A stretch of DNA of 11,001 bases from Chthoniobacterales bacterium (lineage in GTDB: Bacteria > Verrucomicrobiota > Verrucomicrobiia > Chthoniobacterales > UBA10450). Under the pieces are notes generated by a model. It was given only the letters and a program-made list of their open reading frames with translations. It made no database searches and was not told the origin of the DNA. This document shows, piece by piece, positions 1 through 5,904 of the stretch. The position numbers and the translations under genes were made by a program. Location of the stretch: the NCBI GenBank assembly GCA_013812515.1, contig JACCTI010000016.1, positions 1-11,001 of the forward strand, written 5' to 3'. How positions within the stretch are numbered: the stretch's first letter is position 1; every line of letters starts with the position of its first letter.

Positions 1-253
1 CCATCGGTCCGAACAGCACCTGAATGCCGCGCGCCCGCGCGGCCTCGATCACACATTTGAGATGAGCGATGACGTCGTTCATCTCCACCGTCTTTTTCGT
101 CAATTCCCAGCCCGCTCCACCTTCCGACAGGAAGTCGTTCACGGGATCGATCACCAGCAGCGCGGTCCGTTCAGGTGGGAATGAAACTCCAGCTTCTTCC
201 TTCGGCAGATAGGTCGCACTCGCGCTCGACGGCTCAGGTGTTGATTGTGTCAT
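1..253 (-). CDS. Isochorismatase-family cysteine hydrolase, N-terminal part (cut by window edge)
   Basis: The minus strand reads from an ATG at 253-251 to the window edge with no stop, giving 84 residues; the rest of the gene lies outside. Residues 31-41 read ALLVIDPVNDF, the hallmark first strand of isochorismatase/nicotinamidase-like hydrolases, in which the first Asp (D36) is normally the catalytic acid. It is followed by a helix (residues 55-75) and a strand IQVLFGPM, as expected for the Rossmann-like fold. The catalytic Cys and Lys would lie in the missing part, so activity and substrate cannot be judged. The first 24 residues are low-complexity (Ser, Pro, Glu) and form an extension before the core. 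No clear ribosome binding site precedes the ATG. Family assignment is fairly secure; the specific reaction is unknown. Confidence 0.8.
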   Translation of the reverse strand, partial: MTQSTPEPSSASATYLPKEEAGVSFPPERTALLVIDPVNDFLSEGGAGWELTKKTVEMNDVIAHLKCVIEAARARGIQVLFGPM

Positions 254-320
254 ATCGGTGTTCTACTGCCTGCAGGACTACTCACCAACTTGAATCGGGG
301 GACACGGCACAGATCCGTAG

Positions 321-467
321 CTACAGAAAAGTATTTCGATAATGGCAATCGGCGCCCGCGCCACGCAGCTCTACCAGTAGGCGCTTGTAAATAAGTGCTC
401 CTATGGCCGCGATGATAACGGTGAGCAGTCCGGTGCCTGGTCGCGCAGAATACAGGCTCCGCCAAGC
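321..467 (-). pseudogene. Possible remnant of a small membrane protein
   Basis: On the minus strand the frame ending with TAG at 321-323 is open for 48 codons after a TGA at 470-468. It includes the run TGLLTVIIAAIGALIYKRLL, a convincing membrane-spanning segment with a positive C-terminal flank. There is no ATG, GTG or TTG in a useful place before it, so it cannot be a complete gene as it stands. The segment vaguely recalls the last transmembrane helix of GlsB/YeaQ/YmgE-type small membrane proteins, but this rests on hydrophobicity and a Gly pattern only. It could equally be chance. I list it because nothing else explains the sequence of this gap. Confidence 0.2.
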
Positions 468-568
468 TCATTGCCAAAGTTTAGCGCAGTCGTACGCGTC
501 TCGAAAGTGCCGGGATTCTAACGCTGCCCCAGTTCTAATCTCCCCCGGGAATAATGGGACACTCTGAT

Positions 569-584
569 GCGTCTTTATAGACGC
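569..584 (+). promoter_or_regulatory. Hairpin directly before the thioredoxin start codon
   Basis: The sequence gcgtc, tttata, gacgc forms a perfect 5-bp stem with a 6-nt loop. It ends one base before the ATG at 586, where a ribosome binding site would normally be. No Shine-Dalgarno sequence is present, so in the mRNA this stem could hold translation down or, with the A/T-rich loop, act otherwise on initiation. A 5-bp stem can also occur by chance. Confidence 0.3.
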
Positions 585-585
585 G

Positions 586-1107
586 ATGCAAAGTCCCTTC
601 GTGTTTCGTGTTCGGCCCCTCCTGATTGCCGCTGCGGTGGTTGTGGCGATCGCATTTCCGGACTTCAATGCCTTCGGCGAGGAAGACAAGAGCGTCAGGC
701 CATCTGCACCGGCCTGGCAGTTGGCTGCGTTAGGCGGCGAAAGGGTGAAGTCATCCGACTTCGACGGCAAGGTGGTGATTCTGAACTTCTGGGCCACGTG
801 GTGTGTGCCGTGTCGCGAGGAGATTCCGGGTCTCGTCGAGCTGCAAAAACAGTATGGCGACAAGGGCGTTGTCGTCGTCGGGCTCTCGCTTGATCAGGGC
901 GGGCCGGAGCTGGTCAAGCGCTTTGTGGAGCGGTTCAAAATCAACTATCCGGTGGTCATGGCAGACGAAAAGATTGTGAAGGAGTTCGGCAGCGTCGAAG
1001 CGGTTCCGACGACGTTCATCATCGACAGGGAAGGTCGGATTGCCGGCAAGCACATCGGGTTCGCCGAGAAAGCTGTCTTCGAGCGAGAGATCAAATCGCT
1101 TCTCTGA
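586..1107 (+). CDS. TlpA/ResA-like exported thioredoxin-fold protein
   Basis: This 173-residue protein starts with Arg residues and a hydrophobic stretch (residues 11-24, LLIAAAVVVAIAFP) that forms a signal peptide or membrane anchor, so the thioredoxin domain faces the periplasm. The domain (about 38-173) has the fold order of the AhpC-TSA/Redoxin group: VVILNFWATWCVPCREE with the redox pair C73/C76, then the cis-proline motif VPTTFIIDREG with P141. CxxC with Val-Pro between the Cys is typical of TlpA/ResA proteins, which reduce disulfides in apocytochromes c or other exported partners; the partner here is unknown. The length is normal for the family. The ATG at 586 is kept because it supplies the charged N-region before the hydrophobic core, although no ribosome binding site is seen. 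A 5-bp hairpin (1116-1128) after the stop lacks a T-tract. The next gene begins 61 bp later on the same strand. Confidence 0.88.
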   Translation: MQSPFVFRVRPLLIAAAVVVAIAFPDFNAFGEEDKSVRPSAPAWQLAALGGERVKSSDFDGKVVILNFWATWCVPCREEIPGLVELQKQYGDKGVVVVGLSLDQGGPELVKRFVERFKINYPVVMADEKIVKEFGSVEAVPTTFIIDREGRIAGKHIGFAEKAVFEREIKSLL

Positions 1108-1168
1108 AATTGACACCGCGTGGCGCGGCGAAGTTTGCTGGCGTTCGCAGTGAAAGGGCGAATCACCG

Positions 1169-2029
1169 ATGAATAATCTCCTGGCGCCCATCCTCGCCGT
1201 CACGCTGCTCGTGCTGCTTTTTACGATCGAGCGACTTTATCCGCTGCGCAAAGACATGCGTTCGCTCCTCGGGCGGCTCACCGTCAACATTGCGATTTCC
1301 GCGCTCGCCTTTGTCGCCGCCGTTGCGCTGGTGCAGCCGGCTGTGCAATGGGCGCTGCGCTGGTCAGCCGACAAGCCGTTCGGTCTGATCCATCTCGTCG
1401 TACTGCCGGTCTGGGCGGAGTTTGCGCTGAGCTTTCTCCTCATGGACCTGGCGTTTTATTACTGGCATGTCGCGAACCATCGCGTGCCGTTTCTCTGGCG
1501 ATTTCATAACGTGCATCACATCGACCCGGACCTCGATGTCTCGACTGCATTCCGGTTTCACTTCGGCGAGATTGCGTTCTCGGCTGCGTTCAGCGTTGTG
1601 CAGGTGAGCTTGATTGGGATTTCGCCCTGGGCTTTCGCGGCTTACCACCTGGTCTTTCAAACCGAGGTACTCTTCCACCATAGCAACTGGCGATTGCCCA
1701 TCGGCCTGGAGCGGCTCCTAAGTTACGTAGTCGTTACTCCGCGGATGCACGGCATTCATCACTCGCAGGTCGAGCGGGAGAACAAATCGAACTTCGGCAC
1801 CGTTTTCACCTGGTGGGATAGGCTGCATCGCACCCTGGGCCTGAACATCCCGCAAGAAGCGATCGTGGTAGGCATTCCCGGCTACTCCCGGGCGGAAGAC
1901 AACACCACGGGCAATGCTCTTTTGATGCCGTTCCGTAAGCAGCGCGATTATTGGCGCGATCCGGACGGCGCGGTGGTGGAGCGGGAGAAAACGCCGGCAG
2001 GGACCAATCCGGCAAGACTCGCCGAATAG
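1169..2029 (+). CDS. Fatty acid hydroxylase / sterol desaturase family membrane protein
   Basis: This 286-residue protein has a hydrophobic N-terminal half (helices near residues 5-20, 37-58 and 75-98) followed by the clustered histidines of the membrane di-iron oxygenase family: HVANH (H100, H104), HNVHH (H113, H116, H117), an HH pair at 170-171, and HGIHH (H194, H197, H198). These residues bind two irons in sterol desaturases and fatty acid hydroxylases, which use O2 to hydroxylate or desaturate lipids at the membrane face. The substrate (sterol, hopanoid, carotenoid or fatty acyl chain) cannot be read from the sequence. The segment TPRMHGIHHSQ with GTVFTWWDRLHRTLG is typical of bacterial members. 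A GAAAGGG stretch about 11 nt before the ATG may serve as a weak ribosome binding site. Its stop lies 4 bp from the stop of the convergent gene at 2034, leaving no room for a separate terminator. Confidence 0.88.
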   Translation: MNNLLAPILAVTLLVLLFTIERLYPLRKDMRSLLGRLTVNIAISALAFVAAVALVQPAVQWALRWSADKPFGLIHLVVLPVWAEFALSFLLMDLAFYYWHVANHRVPFLWRFHNVHHIDPDLDVSTAFRFHFGEIAFSAAFSVVQVSLIGISPWAFAAYHLVFQTEVLFHHSNWRLPIGLERLLSYVVVTPRMHGIHHSQVERENKSNFGTVFTWWDRLHRTLGLNIPQEAIVVGIPGYSRAEDNTTGNALLMPFRKQRDYWRDPDGAVVEREKTPAGTNPARLAE

Positions 2030-2033
2030 CTGT

Positions 2034-2987
2034 TCAGCCTTTCAAGCCCGAGGTGCGGCGAAAGGAAAAATCCGTTTCGGCTTTCACCACCTCGCCGTCT
2101 ATTTCCAGCAGCGGATAAGCGAGGAAATTGATCGGGCCGGTGGCCGGCGGTGGATCGACAATGAGATCCCGTCCCTTAGTTAGTTCGAAGCGGTTTGCCG
2201 GATTGTGACCAAAGTAATAGTCGGCGAGCTTCGGATTCTTCCAAGCCTCGCTAATATCAACAGGCACCCATTTGCCATCGGCGAAGAATTCCGCCCAGCA
2301 ATGGTAGCCCTCCACCGGACCCTGGTTTTTCTCTGCGGGAATGGTCGCGCCGATGGCAAACCGACCGGGAATGCCAATGCTGCGCGTCAAGGCGATGAAG
2401 TAAGCATGAAAATCGGTGCAGTTGCCGGTCTTCACGTCGCAGGCATAGACAGCGTCGCCGCGGCCCCAGCCTGAGCCGGACTTGTCATAGCGCATCCGGG
2501 CGAGCACGTGATCGTAGAGAGCTTTCGCGCGATCGAGATCGCCTGTTTTTCCGGCGACGGCTTCGTCGGCCAGCGTTTTGAAAGTTTGATCCGCCGGCAC
2601 GAGTTTCTCGGGACCGAGATAGCGCTTGCTGTCCTCGGCGCTGGCGGGATAGGCGGCCTTTTCTTTGCGGACGACGCGATATCGCAGCTCGACGGTTTTG
2701 CCAGCGTCGCCGGCCTGCGGGTAAAGCACGCCAATGTCGTTTCCGTAGTCGCGGTCCTGCACTTTCTCCCAGCGCACCGGAATGCTGCTCTCCTCCAGGT
2801 GAACAGTCTGGAACGCGTCAGTCTTGGCCAATGGTAGCCAAAGCCGCGCGGCCCCTTGAATCTCCGGCAGCTTTACGCGGTAGATAAATTCAAACTCGTC
2901 CGGGCCTTTGATGATGCTCGGCGCATCAGCCGCGCGAGTTGCCAGCACTCCCGCTAGGAGCACGGCTAATGTGGTGAAATAGCGCAT
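2034..2987 (-). CDS. Exported transglutaminase-like protein
   Basis: The called protein has 317 residues from the ATG at 2987-2985. The frame is open further upstream, to 3185, but that extension is Arg/His-rich and includes a translated palindrome, whereas MRYFTTLAVLLAGVLATRAA is a clean signal peptide. Residues about 28-110 look like a beta-rich N-terminal domain. Residues about 135-250 form a transglutaminase-core (papain-like) domain with the expected triad: Cys190 in KTGNCTDFHAYF, His229 in EGYHCWAEF, and Asp244 in WVPVDISEAW. Bacterial members act as cysteine peptidases or transglutaminases on exported proteins or cell-wall peptides, and the substrate here is unknown. GNC(T/S)DFH plus YHCWAEF is the usual form in exported bacterial homologues. 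The gene lies 130 bp downstream of the heptad-repeat gene on the same strand, with a strong palindrome in between. No Shine-Dalgarno sequence is seen. Confidence 0.85.
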   Translation of the reverse strand: MRYFTTLAVLLAGVLATRAADAPSIIKGPDEFEFIYRVKLPEIQGAARLWLPLAKTDAFQTVHLEESSIPVRWEKVQDRDYGNDIGVLYPQAGDAGKTVELRYRVVRKEKAAYPASAEDSKRYLGPEKLVPADQTFKTLADEAVAGKTGDLDRAKALYDHVLARMRYDKSGSGWGRGDAVYACDVKTGNCTDFHAYFIALTRSIGIPGRFAIGATIPAEKNQGPVEGYHCWAEFFADGKWVPVDISEAWKNPKLADYYFGHNPANRFELTKGRDLIVDPPPATGPINFLAYPLLEIDGEVVKAETDFSFRRTSGLKG

Positions 2988-3032
2988 AAAGGAGGATTCC
3001 GAAGTTTTCAGAGGGCGATCACCGCTCGATGT

Positions 3033-3084
3033 TGTAACCGCGCCGTCCCCGCCACGATGCCTGCGGCGCATGTGCGCCGCAGGC
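3033..3084. repeat. Palindromic element with 12-bp perfect arms
   Basis: The sequence gcctgcggcgca at 3059-3070 is followed by tg and then its perfect reverse complement at 3073-3084. As RNA it would form an 11-bp stem with a 4-nt loop (atgt). No T-run follows on either strand, so it is not a standard intrinsic terminator. It sits between two minus-strand genes and could affect mRNA stability or partly separate their expression. Adjacent bases 3033-3058 start with tgta and hold a GC-rich tract. Read on the minus strand the whole unit ends in GGTTACA, which recalls the CTACA end of the element at 7980-8056. The palindrome itself is certain; membership in a repeat family is inferred. Confidence 0.6.
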
Positions 3085-3117
3085 CAATCGCGAGCCGGGT
3101 GAGTTAGTCTCGGGTTT

Positions 3118-3633
3118 TTACGACAGTGGCACCTTCTTCCAGATGCCGCCCTCTTCCTTCCAGTTGTAAAGCGGTTTGCCGCCAACCTTGTGCACGGTTG
3201 TCTCGGTCACTTTCATGCTGCCGGGTTTTCCGGAGAGAAAGAAATCGAGATCGTAGATCGTGCCGTCGGCCGCTTTCATGTCGACGCAGGCAAACTGCTT
3301 GTCGCCGCCAAGACTGGAGAGCCGGTCGTCGTGCACCTTGACCAAGGTGAGCGCGAGATCCTTGCCCTCGTGCTGGGCGTGAAACTTCCCGTCTTTTTTG
3401 CTCTCCGCCTCAATGTGTTTCTTGATTCCGGCCGAAATATCCGCCGTCGTCGCCTCTGCTCCGGCAGCGTCTTTTTTCGGATGCTCCTTAGGATGTTCGC
3501 CTTCCTTTTTCGGATGTTCACCCTCTTTCTTGGGGTGTTCCCCTTCCTTCGTCGGGTGCTCTTCTGCTACCGCCGGCATTACCGGTGTGAAGAAGAGCGC
3601 AAGCGCTACTGCGATGATGAATCGTGTGATCAT
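3118..3633 (-). CDS. Secreted protein with EHPKKEG heptad repeats, function unknown
   Basis: I do not recognise this family with confidence. From the ATG at 3633-3631 the protein has 171 residues. A start 19 codons upstream (3690) is possible, but MITRFIIAVALALFFTPVMPAVA is a complete signal peptide on its own, with cleavage expected near residue 23. Residues 24-54 are a tandem repeat of the unit E-H-P-K-K-E-G: three full units, then EHPK and EHPKKD. This makes a highly charged, His-bearing, Pro-punctuated linker that could bind metal or polyanions. Residues about 63-170 form a small domain rich in beta-type sequence, with VKVHDD, a single Cys116 (QFACVDMK), GTIYDLDFFLSG and a C-terminal YNWKEEGGIWKKVP. 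That arrangement suggests a small exported sensor or binding domain rather than an enzyme, since no catalytic pattern is seen. It is divergent from the L,D-transpeptidase operon. Confidence 0.7.
   Translation of the reverse strand: MITRFIIAVALALFFTPVMPAVAEEHPTKEGEHPKKEGEHPKKEGEHPKEHPKKDAAGAEATTADISAGIKKHIEAESKKDGKFHAQHEGKDLALTLVKVHDDRLSSLGGDKQFACVDMKAADGTIYDLDFFLSGKPGSMKVTETTVHKVGGKPLYNWKEEGGIWKKVPLS
3472..3564 (-). repeat. In-frame 21-bp tandem repeat encoding EHPKKEG units
   Basis: The coding strand carries three consecutive 21-nt units (EHPTKEG, EHPKKEG, EHPKKEG), then a 12-nt partial unit (EHPK) and an 18-nt unit (EHPKKD). Codon choice differs between units at most third positions (GAG/GAA, CAC/CAT, CCG/CCC/CCT, AAG/AAA) while the amino acids are held. 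This indicates an old duplication kept by selection on the protein, not a recent slippage product. Confidence 0.85.
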
Positions 3634-3719
3634 GGATATAGGGTATTCAGGCTGCGTCAGCTTTACGATACGGAATCGTTGCGCTGACATTTTTTTGTCT
3701 CATGGATGGTCCGTATGTA

Positions 3720-3736
3720 AGTCGCATCTCGCGACT
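3720..3736. promoter_or_regulatory. Inverted repeat in the divergent spacer
   Basis: The 250-bp spacer 3634-3883 separates divergent genes and should carry promoters for both. It holds the perfect inverted repeat agtcgc, atctc, gcgact (6-bp arms, 5-nt spacer), a possible operator or mRNA hairpin. A weaker pair, ctgac/gtcag, lies near 3795-3815. No convincing sigma-70 or ECF-type promoter could be read, so the assignment is tentative. Confidence 0.25.
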
Positions 3737-3883
3737 CTCCATTCAAGACGCCCCATCACATACAAAAAATTCCCGCACACCTGCGTTTTATGACCTGACA
3801 CCGGTAAGGGTCAGAACGCGTTGAGCTGAAAATTCTTTGCCGGGCGCGGAATAAACCAGGAGGGAAATACGTTGTAATCAGCG

Positions 3884-4516
3884 ATGAGAATTTGTCGTTC
3901 TATGCGCCGGTTCCGTCCGCTCTGCTGTTTCTCCCTGCTGCTGCCACTCGCCGGATGTGGAACTACCGATCCGCGATTCGCAGGCAGGCGTGAATACATT
4001 GGCCGCGCGGGAGCCGACGGCGCGGAAGTTTTGCCGCGCGACGGGGCGCCGCCGTGGGACCACGTCTCCTATTGGGACGGTGACGGTGCGGCTGGGAACC
4101 CGCGCATCAAAATCAATCTTAATGAACAGCGCGCCTATTTTTACAAGGGTGGTGATCTCCTCGGCGTATCCACGGTTGCGACTGGCCGCGAGGGTTACGG
4201 AACGCCCTCGGGCAAGTTTAAAGTGGTCCAGAAGAACATCGACCATGCGTCCAACCTCTATGGTGACTACGTGGATGCCGCGGGCAATGTGGTGAAAAAG
4301 GATGTGGATGTGCGAAAAGACCGGAAGCCGCCGGGCACGACGTTTCGAGGCGCCCCGATGCCATACTTCCTCCGTATTCACGGCGGAGTCGGCATGCACG
4401 CGGGATTTCTACCCGGCTATCCAGCCTCGCATGGCTGCATCCGGCTACCGCAGCACATGGCAGCTAATTTTTTCAACGAGGTGCAGGTCGGCACCCCGGT
4501 TGAAGTGATCAACTGA
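3884..4516 (+). CDS. Lipoprotein L,D-transpeptidase (YkuD domain)
   Basis: The 210-residue protein has a type II signal peptide with lipobox LPLAGC, so the mature protein begins at Cys25 and is lipid-anchored. The YkuD domain spans about residues 74-209. It starts at IKINLNEQRAYFYKGG, continues through GREGYGTPSGKFKV, and ends with the catalytic block: His172 in GGVGMHAG and SHGCIRLP with nucleophile Cys185. Enzymes of this family form 3-3 crosslinks in peptidoglycan or attach proteins to it, and which applies here is unknown. The ATG at 3884 is used; the ATG at 3902 (six codons later) is an alternative that keeps the lipobox. An AGGAGG lies at 3858-3863, about 20 nt upstream of 3884, which is too far to be an ordinary ribosome binding site. 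Only 7 bp separate its stop from the sigma factor gene, so it probably leads the operon. Confidence 0.9.
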   Translation: MRICRSMRRFRPLCCFSLLLPLAGCGTTDPRFAGRREYIGRAGADGAEVLPRDGAPPWDHVSYWDGDGAAGNPRIKINLNEQRAYFYKGGDLLGVSTVATGREGYGTPSGKFKVVQKNIDHASNLYGDYVDAAGNVVKKDVDVRKDRKPPGTTFRGAPMPYFLRIHGGVGMHAGFLPGYPASHGCIRLPQHMAANFFNEVQVGTPVEVIN

Positions 4517-4523
4517 AAACGGA

Positions 4524-5129
4524 ATGTCATGGTCCTCCTCCAACGAACAGGCGCGCGATTACGTGGAGCTGATCGAGCGCTGTCTCGACCCGCTGCATCG
4601 CACCGCTCTGCGGCTGACCGGCAATCCAACGGATGCGGAGGACCTCGTGCAGGAGACCTGCATTCGCGCCTGGCGCGCATGGGCGCAGCTCCGCGAACCA
4701 GCGGGCGCGCGGGCGTGGTTTTTTCAAGTGCTGCGGAGCGCCTGGTTGGATCAACTGCGCAAAACTGCTCGCCGTCCGCACCTGGTGGCGATGGCAGAGG
4801 CTGCGCCAGAGGCGATGGCGGAACACGCGCCGCTGCCGAATGTAGCGGACGCGGCCGAACGGCGGATGCTGGAGCAAGCGTTCGACGAGGAGGTGCTCGC
4901 TGCCATGAATGAGCTGCCGGAAGAGGAGCGTCTGGCGCTGATGTTCCAGGTATTTGGCGGCCTGAGCTATCGCGAAATCAGCGATGCGCTTGGCTGCCCG
5001 CTCGGCACCGTGATGTCACGGTTGCATCGCTCAAAGGCGTGGCTCCGCGCGGCTCTGGTGGAATACGCGATACGGCAGGGAATCATCGCCCGCACACCTG
5101 CAAGAGAGGAGGGCGAAAGTCATGCGTAA
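4524..5129 (+). CDS. ECF-type RNA polymerase sigma factor
   Basis: This 201-residue protein has the two domains of group IV sigma factors and nothing else. Region 2 (about 21-82) contains ALRLTGNPTDAEDLVQETCIRAWRAW, the core-binding and -10 recognition segment. Region 4 (about 122-178) contains LPEEERLALMFQVFGGLSYREISDALGCPLGTVMSRLHRSKAWLR, with the -35-binding helix-turn-helix at 147-170. An acidic/Ala-rich linker (90-118) joins them. It would redirect RNA polymerase to a small regulon, very likely including this operon. The gene starts 7 bp after the L,D-transpeptidase and overlaps the anti-sigma gene by 8 bp, which favours balanced synthesis of the pair. No good Shine-Dalgarno sequence precedes its ATG, so it may depend on coupling with the gene before it. 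Confidence 0.93.
   Translation: MSWSSSNEQARDYVELIERCLDPLHRTALRLTGNPTDAEDLVQETCIRAWRAWAQLREPAGARAWFFQVLRSAWLDQLRKTARRPHLVAMAEAAPEAMAEHAPLPNVADAAERRMLEQAFDEEVLAAMNELPEEERLALMFQVFGGLSYREISDALGCPLGTVMSRLHRSKAWLRAALVEYAIRQGIIARTPAREEGESHA
5107..5113 (+). promoter_or_regulatory. Strong ribosome binding site of the anti-sigma gene
   Basis: AGGAGGG lies 8 nt before the ATG at 5122, inside the end of the sigma factor gene. It is the only near-perfect, well-placed Shine-Dalgarno sequence in the operon. It fixes the start of the anti-sigma factor and predicts its high translation relative to the sigma factor. Confidence 0.8.
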
Positions 5130-5904
5130 GCTTGGTTGCGAAGAGGCCGGGCCGCTGTTGGAAGCTTTTGAGGCCAACGAGCTCGATGGCGTGACCAGCC
5201 TGGCTGTGGAGGAACACCTCGACGCGTGTCCGCTCTGCCAGCAGCGGCGGCGTTGGAACGCCGAAGCCGATGCCAGCCTGCGGCGTCTGGCCGAAACAAC
5301 CCCGGCGGTGAGCAGCGGACTGCGAGCACGCGTCCTCGCCATTGCCCAGATCGAGCGGCGTGTGATCCCCGCAAGATTCCAGTACGCCGCGCTGGCTATG
5401 GCGGCGGTGATCATCGCGCTGTTGGCCATCGCGAGTCTGTGGCATTTCAGCACGCCGGACGCGATGGCGTTTGTCGAGAACCACATCAGCACTCTGGCGA
5501 AATCCGAGCCGGTGGAGTTGCGCACCTCGGATGCATTCGAGGCCGAACAGTGGCTGCGCGCACGGCTGCCTTTCGCGCCCATCGTGCCGCGGACGCCAGA
5601 CTACCGCCTGGTCGGAGCCCGGCTGTGCGAAGTCAACAGAGCACGCGTCGCGTTCCTGCTCTACGAGCGCGATGGCAATCGAGTCTCATGCTTTGTCAGC
5701 GCCGACTCGCAAACCAGGCTGCGCGGCTTCGACGCGACTGCCGCGAATCGCGTCCGCCTCGGAACGTGTGACGGGAAAAACGTCGCAGCGTGGGACGCCG
5801 ATCACAGCGGGTATCTGCTGGTCGGGGACCTGCCGCGCGAATCGCTCGTCGCCTTTGCCAATCACGCCACGCGGAAAATTCCGCAGCAGCCGACAGGCTT
5901 GTAA
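5122..5904 (+). CDS. Transmembrane ZAS-type anti-sigma factor
   Basis: The 260-residue protein begins with a zinc-associated anti-sigma domain (about 1-75) carrying H32-x3-C36-x2-C39 (EEHLDACPLC) plus C6. The spacing C6-26-H32-4-C36-3-C39 is the same as that of the zinc/redox ligands of the Streptomyces anti-sigma factor RsrA (C11, H37, C41, C44). A single transmembrane helix (about 86-107, FQYAALAMAAVIIALLAIAS) follows, then an extracytoplasmic domain of about 150 residues (RLVGARLCEVNRARVAFLLY) with further Cys at 169, 190 and 216. It would hold the upstream sigma factor at the membrane and release it on an envelope or redox signal. It overlaps the sigma gene by 8 bp, and its TAA shares one base with the ATG of the next gene (TAATG). 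Role and topology are well supported; the signal is inferred. Confidence 0.88.
   Translation: MRKLGCEEAGPLLEAFEANELDGVTSLAVEEHLDACPLCQQRRRWNAEADASLRRLAETTPAVSSGLRARVLAIAQIERRVIPARFQYAALAMAAVIIALLAIASLWHFSTPDAMAFVENHISTLAKSEPVELRTSDAFEAEQWLRARLPFAPIVPRTPDYRLVGARLCEVNRARVAFLLYERDGNRVSCFVSADSQTRLRGFDATAANRVRLGTCDGKNVAAWDADHSGYLLVGDLPRESLVAFANHATRKIPQQPTGL

Larger units (their letters stand above)
254..585. other. Intergenic region without a supported gene
   Basis: This stretch of about 330 bases lies between divergent genes and should hold both of their promoters, though I see no convincing -35/-10 pair. Its contents are a short hydrophobic minus-strand ORF (321-467) and a hairpin touching the downstream start codon (569-584). 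The longer minus-strand reading frame at 250-477 gives an Arg/His-rich peptide without protein-like character and was not called. Confidence 0.6.

Noticed and set aside
2988..3185. N-terminal extension of the transglutaminase-like gene to 3185
   Set aside because: The extension is Arg/His-rich, translates the palindrome at 3059-3084 and overlaps the end of the upstream gene. The internal ATG at 2987 opens a clean signal peptide.
3472..3564. CRISPR-like direct repeats
   Set aside because: The units are contiguous without spacers, diverge at third codon positions and encode regular heptads.
3190..3687. 165-codon plus-strand ORF with Phe/Leu-rich repeats
   Set aside because: Its repeats are only the antisense reading of the EHPKKEG heptads, whose synonymous variation shows the minus strand is coding.
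3858..3863. AGGAGG as ribosome binding site for the L,D-transpeptidase
   Set aside because: It is about 20 nt from the ATG, and the nearer in-frame TTG is followed at once by a stop codon.
5031..5582. 183-codon minus-strand ORF antisense to the sigma/anti-sigma junction
   Set aside because: It is a shadow of high-GC coding sequence; the plus-strand products have recognisable domains.
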